In this document: in pieces, positions 44,171 to 52,813 of the stretch
How positions within the stretch are numbered: the first letter of the stretch is position 1
Layout: each line of letters starts with the position of its first letter
Source of the DNA: Candidatus Mediterraneibacter quadrami
GTDB taxonomy: Bacteria > Bacillota > Clostridia > Lachnospirales > Lachnospiraceae
NCBI GenBank assembly: GCA_019120575.1
Contig: DWUU01000015.1
Coordinates: 31,844-95,843 of the forward strand
Direction: 5' to 3'
DNA length: 64,000 bases
Notes under the pieces: model-generated
Told to the model about the DNA's origin: nothing
The model's input: the letters and a program-made list of their open reading frames with translations, nothing else
The model's database searches: none
Made by a program: the position numbers and the translations under genes

Positions 44171-44306
44171 ATTGACATTCACTTTCCTTTGATTTATGAT
44201 ACTAATGGTTTCGCACTTTAAACAGCTAAAATTTTACAGCGCGAAGTTCGATGTATTTCCAGTGAAATACTTTTTTATTATAAATGAAACCGGAGGAAAA
44301 GCAAGG

Positions 44307-45320
44307 ATGATTATCGTATTAAAACCACATACCACTGAAGAAAATATAAACCGGGTTGAAAACCTGGTAAAGAACCGCGGACTGGACACCCATGTTGTCC
44401 GCGGAACCGAGATGACCATTATCGGATGTATCGGCGACACTACGCTGATCGATCCCCGACTCTTCGAGGTGGACAGCTCCGTTGACAAAGTCATGCATGT
44501 ACAGGAACCGTACAAACTGGCCAATCGTGCATTCCATCCGGAAGATTCCGTCATCGAGGCATCCGGCGTTAAATTCGGCGGCGGCCATATGGGCCTTATT
44601 GCCGGCCCCTGTTCCGTCGAATCCTACGAACAGGTTCTGGAAGTAGCCAAAGCTGTCAAGGCAGCCGGTGCCACCATGCTCCGCGGCGGCGCATTTAAAC
44701 CCCGCACCAGCCCGTACTCTTTCCAGGGACTGGGGCTGGAAGGGCTGGACATCCTGTGCGCAGTCAAAAAAGAAACCGGGCTGCCCATCGTGACCGAACT
44801 TATGTCCCCGCAGTACCTGGATGTCTTCAACGAGAAAGTAGACCTGATCCAGATCGGCGCCCGCAATATGCAGAACTTCGATCTGCTCAAACAACTGGGA
44901 CAGATCGACCGTCCGATCCTGTTAAAACGCGGCCTGAATGCGACCTACGAGGAATGGATCATGTCCGCAGAGTATATCATGGCGTCCGGAAACGAGAACG
45001 TCATCCTCTGCGAGCGCGGGATCCGTACATTCGAGACATTCACAAGAAACACCCTTGACCTGCAGAGCATTCCGGTGCTCCGCAAAAAGACCCATCTCCC
45101 GGTTGTCGTGGACCCGAGCCATGCCGGCGGAAAATGGTGGCTTGTAGAGCCGATGGCAAAAGCAGCCGTGGCTGCCGGCGCAGACGGCCTGATGATCGAA
45201 GTGCACAACAACCCGGAATGCGCGCTGTGCGACGGTGCACAGTCACTGAAGCCTGAAAAATACGCATACCTGATCGCGCAGGTAAAACAGATCGCAGAAG
45301 TAGTCGGAAAATTACTTTAA
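44307..45320 (+). CDS. aroF: 3-deoxy-7-phosphoheptulonate synthase with N-terminal regulatory domain
   Basis: A 337-residue type I-beta DAHP synthase. Residues 1-70 form a ferredoxin-like regulatory domain like that of the Thermotoga maritima enzyme. The barrel follows, with metal ligand Cys102 in IAGPCSVES, the PEP-binding RGGAFKPRTSPYSFQG and DPSHAGGKWW. It condenses PEP and erythrose 4-phosphate to start the shikimate pathway; the N-terminal domain usually mediates feedback inhibition by tyrosine or phenylalanine. GGAGGAAAAGCAAGG precedes the ATG. The next gene is aroB. The symbol aroF follows common usage for this class. Confidence 0.95.
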   Translation: MIIVLKPHTTEENINRVENLVKNRGLDTHVVRGTEMTIIGCIGDTTLIDPRLFEVDSSVDKVMHVQEPYKLANRAFHPEDSVIEASGVKFGGGHMGLIAGPCSVESYEQVLEVAKAVKAAGATMLRGGAFKPRTSPYSFQGLGLEGLDILCAVKKETGLPIVTELMSPQYLDVFNEKVDLIQIGARNMQNFDLLKQLGQIDRPILLKRGLNATYEEWIMSAEYIMASGNENVILCERGIRTFETFTRNTLDLQSIPVLRKKTHLPVVVDPSHAGGKWWLVEPMAKAAVAAGADGLMIEVHNNPECALCDGAQSLKPEKYAYLIAQVKQIAEVVGKLL

Positions 45321-45369
45321 TTGAATTGGGGACGTAGTAAAATTGAATTTTACTACGTCCCCAATTCAA
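45321..45369. repeat. Long perfect palindrome, copy 2 (23-bp arms), between aroF and aroB
   Basis: Arms 45321-45343 and 45347-45369 are exact reverse complements around TGA (45344-45346). The inner 15 bp (GGGACGTAGTAAAAT) and loop equal those of the copy at 11261-11321; the outer 8 bp (TTGAATTG) differ but are also fully paired. It starts at the base after the aroF stop codon, just as copy 1 starts right after a stop codon. It lies inside an apparent aroF-aroB operon, so it may attenuate or process that transcript. Confidence 0.85.
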
Positions 45370-45419
45370 AATTGCCCTGTCCCTTTTTGAATTTATTGTT
45401 TCTGAAGGAGAAAATTCTC

Positions 45420-46475
45420 ATGCAATTGTCAGTTAATTTAGGTGAAAATTCATATCCCATTTATATTGAAAACGGTATCCTTTCGCATGCCGGCGACTAT
45501 ATTTCTCAGGTATTTTCCGGCAGAAAAATCATGATCATCTCTGATGACCACGTGTTTCCGCTATATGAGGAGAAAGTACAGGCTTCTCTGAATGATTATG
45601 AATGTCATTCGCTTGTCCTGCCCCACGGGGAGCCCACGAAAAGTTTTCAGTCTTTACCGAAAATTTATGAAGCTTTATTAAATGCAAAGCTGACCCGGAG
45701 CGACCTGGTGATCGCGCTCGGCGGCGGGGTGATCGGCGATCTGGCCGGATTTGCCGCTTCCAGCTACCTCAGAGGGGTAAAGTTTGTACAGATCCCCACC
45801 TCTCTCCTTGCCCAGGTGGACTCGTCCGTGGGCGGCAAGGTGGCGGTAGACCTTCCTCAGGGGAAAAACCTGGTCGGCGCTTTCTTCCAGCCGAAACTTG
45901 TGCTTATTGACCCGGAAGTTCTGGATACGCTGCCGGAGCATTTCATTAAAGACGGGATGGGCGAGGTGATCAAGTACGGCTGCATCAAGGACGCAAAACT
46001 GTTCGATCTTCTCTGCTCCCACACGTCTTTTGACGACCTGAAAAGCGAGCTGACCGATGTGATCGCAAGGTGCGTGGACATCAAGCGGATCGTGGTCGAG
46101 GCGGACCAGTTCGACACCGGCGAACGGATGCTCCTGAACTTCGGGCATACGCTGGCGCATACGATCGAGCAGTATTATCACTATGAGCGGGAAAGCCATG
46201 GCGAAGCCGTCGGGATCGGCATGTACCGGATCACAAAGATTGCCGAAGAAAAGGGGCTCACCGCCCCGGGCTGCGCAGAGAAAATCCGGAATGCCCTGAA
46301 AATATACGGTCTTCCGGATTCATGCGGTCTGAATGCAGATGACCTGACCGGTGCGATCGCCCTTGATAAGAAAAATCTCAACGGGCATCTGAATGTGGTT
46401 CTGTTAAAAGATATCGGCGAAAGCTATGTATATCCGACGGACCTTTCATTCTTCGAAAAAGCGGGAACGATGTGA
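45420..46475 (+). CDS. aroB: 3-dehydroquinate synthase
   Basis: A 351-residue NAD- and metal-dependent enzyme: GGGVIGDLAGFAASSYLRG, PTSLLAQVDSSVGGKVAVD, NFGHTLAHTIE. It cyclises DAHP, the product of the preceding gene, to 3-dehydroquinate. The start at 45420 is preceded by GAAGGAG; a longer open frame in phase reads back through the palindrome and should not be taken as the N-terminus. A terminator overlaps its last codons. Confidence 0.97.
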   Translation: MQLSVNLGENSYPIYIENGILSHAGDYISQVFSGRKIMIISDDHVFPLYEEKVQASLNDYECHSLVLPHGEPTKSFQSLPKIYEALLNAKLTRSDLVIALGGGVIGDLAGFAASSYLRGVKFVQIPTSLLAQVDSSVGGKVAVDLPQGKNLVGAFFQPKLVLIDPEVLDTLPEHFIKDGMGEVIKYGCIKDAKLFDLLCSHTSFDDLKSELTDVIARCVDIKRIVVEADQFDTGERMLLNFGHTLAHTIEQYYHYERESHGEAVGIGMYRITKIAEEKGLTAPGCAEKIRNALKIYGLPDSCGLNADDLTGAIALDKKNLNGHLNVVLLKDIGESYVYPTDLSFFEKAGTM

Positions 46476-46500
46476 AAACACCGTTCCCGCTTATTTTCTT
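46459..46500 (+). terminator. Terminator of the aroF-aroB unit
   Basis: AAGCGGGAACG (46459-46469) pairs with CGTTCCCGCTT (46482-46492), followed by ATTTTCTTCTT. The left arm overlaps the end of aroB. It also faces the convergent molybdenum-subunit gene. Confidence 0.85.
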
Positions 46501-46530
46501 CTTCAACAGTCTTAATTCTCTATGACAATC

Positions 46531-48858
46531 TCAATTCTTCAGTTCCTGCATCCCGCGGTACACTTTCTCCGCCGTTGCCGGAAGCTCCCGGATCGTCACG
46601 CCCACCGCGTTCTGGATCGCATTGATGATCGCCGGCGACGGCGTATTGATCACGATCTCGCCGATGGATTTGGCGCCGAACGGCCCGGTAGGTTCATAGC
46701 TGCTCTCGAATTCCACCCGGATATTTCCGACGTCCAGACGGCTGGGAATCTTGTACTGCATGAAGGAATTGCTGTAATCCTTTCCTTTTCTGCTGTATAC
46801 AATATCCTCGAAGAGCGCCATGCCGATGCCCTGGGCAATGCCGCCCTCAGTCTGCACCCGGGCAAGAGCCGGATTGACCACTGTTCCGCAGTCCACCACG
46901 GCCGCATAGTCCACCATCTCTACCACGCCGGTCTCTTTGTCGATCTCAACCTCGGCGATGCCGGCCATGAACGGCGGCGGTGAGGTGGGTGAGGAAAATG
47001 CTTCGCTGGCGGACAGCGCCTCATTATTAAAGCACATGACTTTGTTGCCGATATCTTTCCGGGAAATGGATTCGCCATTCTTCAGGTTCGTCACCTTTTC
47101 CCCGTCAAATTCCACATCCTCCACCGGGCAGCCCAGATAGTACGCGCCGCGCTCGCAGATCTTCTCCCGCAGCTTCTCGCAGGTCCGCACTACAGCCATG
47201 CCGGTCACATAGGTCGTGCTGGACGCGTAGGAACCCGTGTCATAAGGCGAGATATCTGTATCCACGCCATGCACGATAATGTCCTTCATATCGCAGTCCA
47301 GACACTCCGCCGCCATCTGGGACAGGATCGTATCACAGCCGGTTCCCATATCCGTCGCGCCGACCATCAGGCTGTAGAAGCCGTCGTCATTAACCTTGAT
47401 CGCGACCGCGCCGGTATCTACGCTGGAGATTCCTGAACCCTGCATGGCCATGGCCACGCCGACGCCGCGGACCTTTCCGTTGCCCATATCGCGACACGGA
47501 TATTTCTCATCCCAGCCGATCATCTCTTTCGCCCGGGCAAGGCACCGGTCAAGAGCACAGCTTTTGGCTGTCTCATTGTAATATGCCGGCATAACCTGTC
47601 CTTCGCGGACCAGATTCTTCTCCCGGAGCACCGTCGGATCCATGCCCAGCTCTTTCGCCAGCTCGTTGACCGCCGACTCTACGGCAAAGATGCCCTGTGT
47701 CGCCCCGTAGCCTCTGTAGGCTCCGGAGGACATGACATTCGTGTAGACCACATCATAGGTAAACCGGAACGCCTCCGGGCTTCCGTACAGCGGGATCGAT
47801 TTATGGCCGGACAGCCCGACCGTCGTCGGTCCATGCTCTCCGAACGCACCGGTATTTGACAAAGTATAAAGATCAATGCCGCGGATATTTCCTTCGTTAT
47901 CCGATCCGACACGCACGTGCATTTCCATCTCGTGGCGCGGAGAGGATGCGATCATGGATTCTTCTCTCGTAAACAGGATCTTGGCCGGTTTGCCTGTCTT
48001 CCAGGTAACAACCGCCGGATACACTTCCGACACCGATGTCTGTTTCGCGCCGAAGCCTCCACCGATACGCGGTTTGATCACGCGGACTTTACTCTTCGGG
48101 ATGTCCAGAGCGTTGGCCAGGATCCGCCGCACATGGAACGGCACCTGGGTGGATGAAACCACGTTGAGCCTGCCATATGCATCCAGGTAGGTGTAGGTGC
48201 GGAATGTCTCCATCATAGCCTGCTGGTTCGCCTGCGTATGGTAGACCCGGTCGACCACATGCTCGCAGGAGGCAAGTACGGCTTCAATGTCGCCGGCCTC
48301 GCTCACGCCGTGGGCGCAGAGGTTACGCTTATTGTCCGCCCCCACCGGGCAGAGGCTCCGCCAGTTCTCCTCCGGATGGACCAGGACCGGATTATCTTTT
48401 GCCTTGCGGAAATCCAGTACCGGCTCCAGCACCTCGTATTTGATCTTTACCAGTTTCATCGCCTTACGAACGGCTTCCTCAGATGTGCCCGCCACGATCG
48501 CCGCAGCGTCCCCGACAAAACGCATCCGCTGATCCAGGATCAGCCGGTCATAGGGGCTGGGCTCGGGATAGGTCTGTCCCGCCATCGTAAACCGCTTGTC
48601 CGGACAGTCCTTGTATGTCAGGATACATTCGATCCCGGGCACCGCCTTCGCCCGCTCTGTATTGATCTCTCTGATCAGCGCATGGGCGTGGGGGCTCCGG
48701 ATGATCTTAACGATCAGACAGTCCTCCGGCGCAAGGTCGTTGGTATAAACCGCCTTTCCGGTAACCAGCGCTTCCGAATCCACTTTCGGCACGGCATGAT
48801 TTACAATACGCATCTCTTCCGCACTGCTCTTTGCTGTATGATCTCCTGTCATGCTCAT
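46531..48858 (-). CDS. xdhA: Xanthine dehydrogenase-type molybdenum-binding subunit
   Basis: A 775-residue protein of the xanthine oxidase molybdopterin family: GKAVYTNDL near the N-terminus, IGGGFGAKQ and GAYRGYGATQG for cofactor and substrate binding, and GPFGAKSIGE near the C-terminus carrying the catalytic glutamate region. It hydroxylates purines or other N-heterocycles with electrons passing to the FeS and FAD subunits encoded just upstream. The start at 48856-48858 is preceded by GGAGGTGCAGGC; the gene overlaps the FeS subunit by 4 bp. The exact substrate cannot be read from sequence. No cofactor-insertion genes lie next to it. Confidence 0.92.
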   Translation of the reverse strand: MSMTGDHTAKSSAEEMRIVNHAVPKVDSEALVTGKAVYTNDLAPEDCLIVKIIRSPHAHALIREINTERAKAVPGIECILTYKDCPDKRFTMAGQTYPEPSPYDRLILDQRMRFVGDAAAIVAGTSEEAVRKAMKLVKIKYEVLEPVLDFRKAKDNPVLVHPEENWRSLCPVGADNKRNLCAHGVSEAGDIEAVLASCEHVVDRVYHTQANQQAMMETFRTYTYLDAYGRLNVVSSTQVPFHVRRILANALDIPKSKVRVIKPRIGGGFGAKQTSVSEVYPAVVTWKTGKPAKILFTREESMIASSPRHEMEMHVRVGSDNEGNIRGIDLYTLSNTGAFGEHGPTTVGLSGHKSIPLYGSPEAFRFTYDVVYTNVMSSGAYRGYGATQGIFAVESAVNELAKELGMDPTVLREKNLVREGQVMPAYYNETAKSCALDRCLARAKEMIGWDEKYPCRDMGNGKVRGVGVAMAMQGSGISSVDTGAVAIKVNDDGFYSLMVGATDMGTGCDTILSQMAAECLDCDMKDIIVHGVDTDISPYDTGSYASSTTYVTGMAVVRTCEKLREKICERGAYYLGCPVEDVEFDGEKVTNLKNGESISRKDIGNKVMCFNNEALSASEAFSSPTSPPPFMAGIAEVEIDKETGVVEMVDYAAVVDCGTVVNPALARVQTEGGIAQGIGMALFEDIVYSRKGKDYSNSFMQYKIPSRLDVGNIRVEFESSYEPTGPFGAKSIGEIVINTPSPAIINAIQNAVGVTIRELPATAEKVYRGMQELKN

Positions 48859-49325
48859 GCCTGCACCTCCTTCTCTTTCTGCGCCGCCATATATTTCTGT
48901 ATCGCGCGCAGCTGGCTCATGTATCCGGTACACCGGCACAGGTTGCCGGCCAGATATTCTTTGATCTCCTCCAGGTCAGGATCCTGTAATTCGCGCTTCA
49001 TGGCCAGTACGTTCATAATGAATCCCGGAGAGCAGAATCCGCACTGCTCGCCGCCCTCCGCCGCAAGGAACCGTCCGAACTCCGCCGCCTCTTCCTCCAC
49101 ACCTTCCAGGGTCGTAATCTCACAGCCGTCCACGGACGCCGCCAGCACGGAACAGGACAGCCGGGACTTTCCGTTGATCCATACGGTGCACAGGCCGCAG
49201 TTAGTCGTCTCGCAACCGCACTTGATACTCTTGCATCCAAGGCTCCGGAGTACATCCATCAGGACTGCGTCCGCTTTCACATCGATACTGATCTGCTTTT
49301 TGTTTAAAATAAATCTGATCTCCAT
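48855..49325 (-). CDS. xdhC: Xanthine dehydrogenase-type [2Fe-2S] subunit
   Basis: A 156-residue protein with two [2Fe-2S] sites: a plant-type ferredoxin site (CGCETTNCGLCTVWING, plus Cys further on) and the C-terminal all-helical site (CGFCSPGFIMNVLAM and GNLCRCTGY). It moves electrons from the molybdenum centre to FAD. It lies between the other two subunit genes with minimal spacing. The length is normal for the separate small subunit. Confidence 0.95.
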   Translation of the reverse strand: MEIRFILNKKQISIDVKADAVLMDVLRSLGCKSIKCGCETTNCGLCTVWINGKSRLSCSVLAASVDGCEITTLEGVEEEAAEFGRFLAAEGGEQCGFCSPGFIMNVLAMKRELQDPDLEEIKEYLAGNLCRCTGYMSQLRAIQKYMAAQKEKEVQA

Positions 49326-49326
49326 A

Positions 49327-50130
49327 TTATCTGCCCTCCGCCAGGATCGAACTCATTTCACGACGCAGCAGGACTTCCGTCAGATGACGTCTGTATTCCG
49401 CGCTTCCGCGCATATTCGATCCGTAGGTGAATTCCGATGCCACCTGTTTCGCATAATCCGCGATCATCTCTTCCGGTGCGTCCGCCGGGATCTCCCATTT
49501 CTTCTCGATCAGAGTCGCTTTCATGGGCCTTGCGCCGACGGAGAAATACCAGGTCTCCTGCCCGTGTACGATCCCCGTCACAACTGCACAGGCGATTACC
49601 GGGAAATCCGTCTTTGTCCGCCGGATGGAATCATAACGAAACTTCCGTTTTCCCTTCCGGACGATGATCGAGAGCAGAATGTCCTTGTCCGGAGCGCGGT
49701 TGACGAAATCCGACAGCCGGACGATCCCGCCGTCATAGAGCTCCACAAATGTATCCAGCGCCAGGAACGCCGTCAGCACATCCGAGAATCCGAACCTTCC
49801 GTAAATACTTCCGCCGATGGTCGCCTGATTGCGGAACTGCACGCCCACGATATGGCGGATGCTCTCCGCAATCCCATCGCCGAAAAGTTCTCTCAGCGCT
49901 TCGCACTCCTCCACCTGGCGCAGCGTGCACATAGCGCCGATCTTAATCACATTGTCCTCATCATGGATCTCGTCAAGGCCCAGTCCTGACAGATCGATCA
50001 GTGTCTTCACATGCGCCTTCCCGAGCCGCATCCACATCATGCCGCCCATCACCCGGCTGCTGCGCGCCTGATTCAGCTTGTACGCCTCCTCCAGCGTCGC
50101 CGGTTTTACATAATTATCAATCGTAATCAC
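49327..50130 (-). CDS. xdhB: Xanthine dehydrogenase-type FAD-binding subunit
   Basis: A 267-residue flavoprotein of the CO dehydrogenase/xanthine dehydrogenase medium-subunit family: YVKPATLEEAYKL at the N-terminus, RNQATIGGSIYGRFGFSDVL for FAD binding, and the C-terminal CO_deh_flav_C domain. Translation most likely starts at the GTG 50128-50130 with GGAGAG five bases upstream; the longer frame extends into a region without family similarity. It is the first gene of the three-gene operon. Confidence 0.92.
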   Translation of the reverse strand: MITIDNYVKPATLEEAYKLNQARSSRVMGGMMWMRLGKAHVKTLIDLSGLGLDEIHDEDNVIKIGAMCTLRQVEECEALRELFGDGIAESIRHIVGVQFRNQATIGGSIYGRFGFSDVLTAFLALDTFVELYDGGIVRLSDFVNRAPDKDILLSIIVRKGKRKFRYDSIRRTKTDFPVIACAVVTGIVHGQETWYFSVGARPMKATLIEKKWEIPADAPEEMIADYAKQVASEFTYGSNMRGSAEYRRHLTEVLLRREMSSILAEGR

Positions 50131-50310
50131 AGTTGCTCTCCTTTCTGATCCTGCCCGGTTGATATGAAAATTGAACTGCGTAAAAAAAGTGCAAATGCAA
50201 GTTCTGTCATTCACACCTATAGCTAATTAATTTTAACATGCGCCGCCCCGAATGTCAAAGAGATTGACAATCCGTTTTCCATAATACGGATGATGCTTCC
50301 GGTAAAACTG
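50131..50310. other. Divergent intergenic region between the xdh operon and dapA
   Basis: It holds the xdh promoter region, which I cannot place with confidence; no purine riboswitch or gene is visible. The stretch ends at the dapA promoter. Confidence 0.4.
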
Positions 50311-50339
50311 TTGACACCCGGGCATGGCGGTGTTATGAT
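50311..50339 (+). promoter_or_regulatory. dapA promoter
   Basis: A consensus TTGACA (50311-50316) and TATGAT (50334-50339) are spaced by 17 bases. Transcription would start near 50346, just before the riboswitch. Confidence 0.8.
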
Positions 50340-50354
50340 TTCAGTAAATACAGA

Positions 50355-50525
50355 AACGCAGGATAGAGGTTGCATGTTTCAACAGTACGCTGACGGATGC
50401 CGCAGGGGCAGATGAACTCAGTGGAAAGGGAAATGTGCCGAAAGGATGAGCCCCCTGAAAACTTGTCCTTGGGCATGACGCAAAAAGCGGCATGACTGTC
50501 ATCGCAGGATGGAGAGCTATCTGAT
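50355..50525 (+). ncRNA. Lysine riboswitch (L box)
   Basis: The dapA leader has the L-box features: GGATAGAGGTTGC at its 5' side, an AGTACGCTGACGGATGC segment, the conserved GGAAAGGGAAATGTGCCGAAAGG core (50420-50442) and a 3' segment GATGGAGAGCTATC. GATAG (50362-50366) pairs with CTATC (50517-50521) to form P1. Downstream is a terminator hairpin, so lysine binding should stop transcription before dapA. This is a classic position for the element: dapA catalyses the committed step towards diaminopimelate and lysine. Confidence 0.9.
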
Positions 50526-50541
50526 ATACAGATGTATATTT

Positions 50542-50569
50542 AGAGACGGCGCATCTTGCCGTTTCTTTT
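50542..50569 (+). terminator. Riboswitch-controlled terminator before dapA
   Basis: AGAGACGGC (50542-50550) pairs with GCCGTTTCT (50558-50566) around a 7-base loop (one G-U pair), followed by a T run. It lies 16 bases past the L box. Confidence 0.8.
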
Positions 50570-50640
50570 ATTGTGACAGTCCGGAACTGTTCCGGATCCG
50601 TCACCGGCAATGTAAACAGAATCAGGAGGAGGAAATTAGA

Positions 50641-51525
50641 ATGGCAATTTTTAAAGGCGCAGGCGTAGCGATCGTTACCCCGATGAAAGAAAATCTGGAA
50701 GTCAATTACGACAAACTGGATGAGATCCTGGAGGAACAGATCGCCGGCGGCACAGATGCGATCATCATCTGCGGCACCACAGGCGAATCGGCAACCATGA
50801 CAGAAGCTGAGCACAGCGAGGCGATCCGCTTTACCGTAGAGAGGGTGAAACACCGTATTCCCGTCATCGCCGGAACCGGCTCCAACTGCACACGCACCGC
50901 GATGCAGCTCTCAACAGAGGCGGAAAAGGACGGCGCCGACGGCCTGCTTCTCGTAACTCCCTACTACAATAAAGCGACCCAGAACGGTCTGATCGCCCAT
51001 TACACCCAGATCTGCAACTCCGTCAGCATCCCGGCGATCCTCTACAACGTACCGAGCCGCACCGGCTGCTCGATCCAGCCCCAGACACTTGCTGCACTGG
51101 TAAAAAATGTAGACAACATCGTCGGCGTGAAAGAGGCTTCCGGAAATATCGGAAATGTCGCAGAGATCATGCATCTGTGCGACGGCAACATCGATCTTTA
51201 CTCCGGAAACGACGACCAGGTCGTACCGCTCCTCTCCCTCGGAGGGATCGGCGTGATCTCCGTTCTTTCCAATATTGCTCCGACATATGTTCACGACATG
51301 GTATACAAATTCCTGTCCGGCGACGTAGAAGGAAGCGCAAAAATGCAGCTGGATGCGATCCCGCTGATCAGCGCCCTTTTCTGCGAAGTCAATCCGATCC
51401 CGGTCAAAGCAGCCATGAACATGATGGGGAAGGAAGTCGGCCCGCTGAGAGCTCCGCTGACCGAGATGGAAGTCGCACACAAAGAAGTATTAAGAAAAGC
51501 AATGACAGACTTCGGTCTGCTGTAA
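50641..51525 (+). CDS. dapA: 4-hydroxy-tetrahydrodipicolinate synthase
   Basis: A 294-residue class I aldolase: GTTGES (Thr46, Thr47), Tyr135 in AILYNVPSRTG and the Schiff-base Lys164 in GVKEASGN. It condenses aspartate semialdehyde with pyruvate, entering the diaminopimelate/lysine pathway, which also supplies dipicolinate for spores. AGGAGG precedes the ATG. It is transcribed alone behind a lysine riboswitch and ends at a strong terminator. Confidence 0.97.
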   Translation: MAIFKGAGVAIVTPMKENLEVNYDKLDEILEEQIAGGTDAIIICGTTGESATMTEAEHSEAIRFTVERVKHRIPVIAGTGSNCTRTAMQLSTEAEKDGADGLLLVTPYYNKATQNGLIAHYTQICNSVSIPAILYNVPSRTGCSIQPQTLAALVKNVDNIVGVKEASGNIGNVAEIMHLCDGNIDLYSGNDDQVVPLLSLGGIGVISVLSNIAPTYVHDMVYKFLSGDVEGSAKMQLDAIPLISALFCEVNPIPVKAAMNMMGKEVGPLRAPLTEMEVAHKEVLRKAMTDFGLL

Positions 51526-51536
51526 GGCAAACGAAA

Positions 51537-51568
51537 GGATGCGGCCCCAAAAAGCCGCATCCTTATCT
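51537..51568 (+). terminator. Terminator of dapA
   Basis: GGATGCGGC (51537-51545) pairs with GCCGCATCC (51554-51562) around an 8-base loop, with TTATCTT after it. Confidence 0.85.
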
Positions 51569-51584
51569 TATCTTCGGTATTCTT

Positions 51585-52454
51585 TTATCGCTTCTGTCCG
51601 TAATGGACAAGTCCCACAACGCCCGGACCCGCATGGGTTCCAATGCTCGGGCTCACGTCGTTGATGATTACATTTGTAAATCCGAGTTCTTTCACCATAT
51701 CTGCAACATTCTTCGCCTCGTCAATGCAGTCGCCATGGAGAACGGCAACCATCCGGTCTTTCCCGTAATGCTCCAGATCCAGCGTCGCCTCCATTCTGGA
51801 GACAAGCGTCCTCAGAGACTTTTTGCGTCCTCTCACTGTCCCGTCCGACTTCAGTTCCCCTTCCGCCGTCACTTTCAGGATCGGCTTGATGTTGACCAGG
51901 CTTCCGACAACCGCCGTCGTCTTCGACACACGTCCGCCCCTCTGCAGATGATTCAGGTCATTCACCGTGAAAGATACATTGATATGATCCCGCTCTTCCG
52001 TCAGGATATCATATACCTCATCCATGCTCTTTCCGGCTTTCCAGAGTTCCACTGCACGGTAAACGGATACTCCCTCGCCAAGAGAGGCGTTCAGGGAGTC
52101 AAACACCCGGATCTTCCGGTCCGGATAATCCTCCAGCAGTTCATTTGCCGTAACAACGACATTATTGCAGCTTCCGCTGAGCGCACTGGAGAAAGCGATG
52201 TGAAGAATGTCCTTTCCTTCTTTCAGGATCTTCTCAAACCGCTCCCGGATCACCGCCGGATTGTTTGCCTGGGACTTCGGCAGTTCCCCGTTTCTCATGG
52301 TCTCATAGAACTCGTGAGGCGGCATATTCAGCTCATCCCCGTATACGGTATCGCCGAATGAATAATACTGCGGGATGATCGTCAGATCATTTTCTTTAAT
52401 AAATCCCGGCAGCACATCTGAATTGGAATCTGTGGTTATCACATAATCAGCCAT
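51585..52454 (-). CDS. DegV family fatty-acid-binding protein
   Basis: A 289-residue DegV protein: YVITTDSNSDVLP at the start, the SQANNPAVIRERFE and IAFSSALSGSCNN motifs that line the fatty-acid pocket, and LNHLQRGGRVSKT in the C-terminal domain. DegV (FakB) proteins bind fatty acids and can present them to FakA kinase for phosphorylation; the specificity is unknown and no fakA is adjacent. The start at 52452-52454 has AAGGAGG upstream. Confidence 0.92.
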   Translation of the reverse strand: MADYVITTDSNSDVLPGFIKENDLTIIPQYYSFGDTVYGDELNMPPHEFYETMRNGELPKSQANNPAVIRERFEKILKEGKDILHIAFSSALSGSCNNVVVTANELLEDYPDRKIRVFDSLNASLGEGVSVYRAVELWKAGKSMDEVYDILTEERDHINVSFTVNDLNHLQRGGRVSKTTAVVGSLVNIKPILKVTAEGELKSDGTVRGRKKSLRTLVSRMEATLDLEHYGKDRMVAVLHGDCIDEAKNVADMVKELGFTNVIINDVSPSIGTHAGPGVVGLVHYGQKR

Positions 52455-52497
52455 AGTTATAATCCTCCTTAAAACACGAGAATATTTTAACACTAAT

Positions 52498-52526
52498 TTG
52501 ACCGGAACACAACAAAACGGTATAAT
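52498..52526 (+). promoter_or_regulatory. Promoter of the small unknown gene at 52553
   Basis: TTGACC (52498-52503), a 17-base spacer and a consensus TATAAT (52521-52526), leaving a leader of about 20 nt with GAAAGGAG. This argues that the short frame downstream is a real gene. Confidence 0.7.
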
Positions 52527-52552
52527 AAACGGGATTGAAAGGAGCGATTTAT

Positions 52553-52780
52553 ATGCGAAGAAATGAAACGCCGTTTAACGGCAGACAGTTTATATTAAAT
52601 AAAGCAACTGGAGAGATCCACGACCTGGACCGGGAGACGCCGGAATGCAGGATCGACGGGATCCGTCCGGACGATATCTTCAGCTGCGATACCTATGCAG
52701 AAGCCGTACTTTTCGCATCGGTCCTCGGGATCACCCGGAACGGATGTCCGAAGTGCATGCCGGAGCATCACAGAGACTGA
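52553..52780 (+). CDS. Small conserved-looking protein of unknown function (75 aa)
   Basis: A 75-residue soluble protein beginning MRRNETPFNGRQFILNKATG. It contains a short hydrophilic region, an acidic DIFSCDTYAEAVLFAS helix-like stretch and a C-terminal CPKCMPEH pair of cysteines, which with an earlier Cys might bind metal. I do not recognise the family. GAAAGGAG precedes the ATG and a consensus promoter lies just upstream, so expression as a single gene is likely. Confidence 0.7.
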   Translation: MRRNETPFNGRQFILNKATGEIHDLDRETPECRIDGIRPDDIFSCDTYAEAVLFASVLGITRNGCPKCMPEHHRD

Positions 52781-52813
52781 ACTAACTGATAAATGTCCCG
52801 TCAGATCCCGGCT

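Noticed and set aside
45321..45419. N-terminal extension of AroB starting within the palindrome
   Set aside because: The extra residues come from the palindrome itself; the ATG at 45420 has a good ribosome binding site and matches the family N-terminus.
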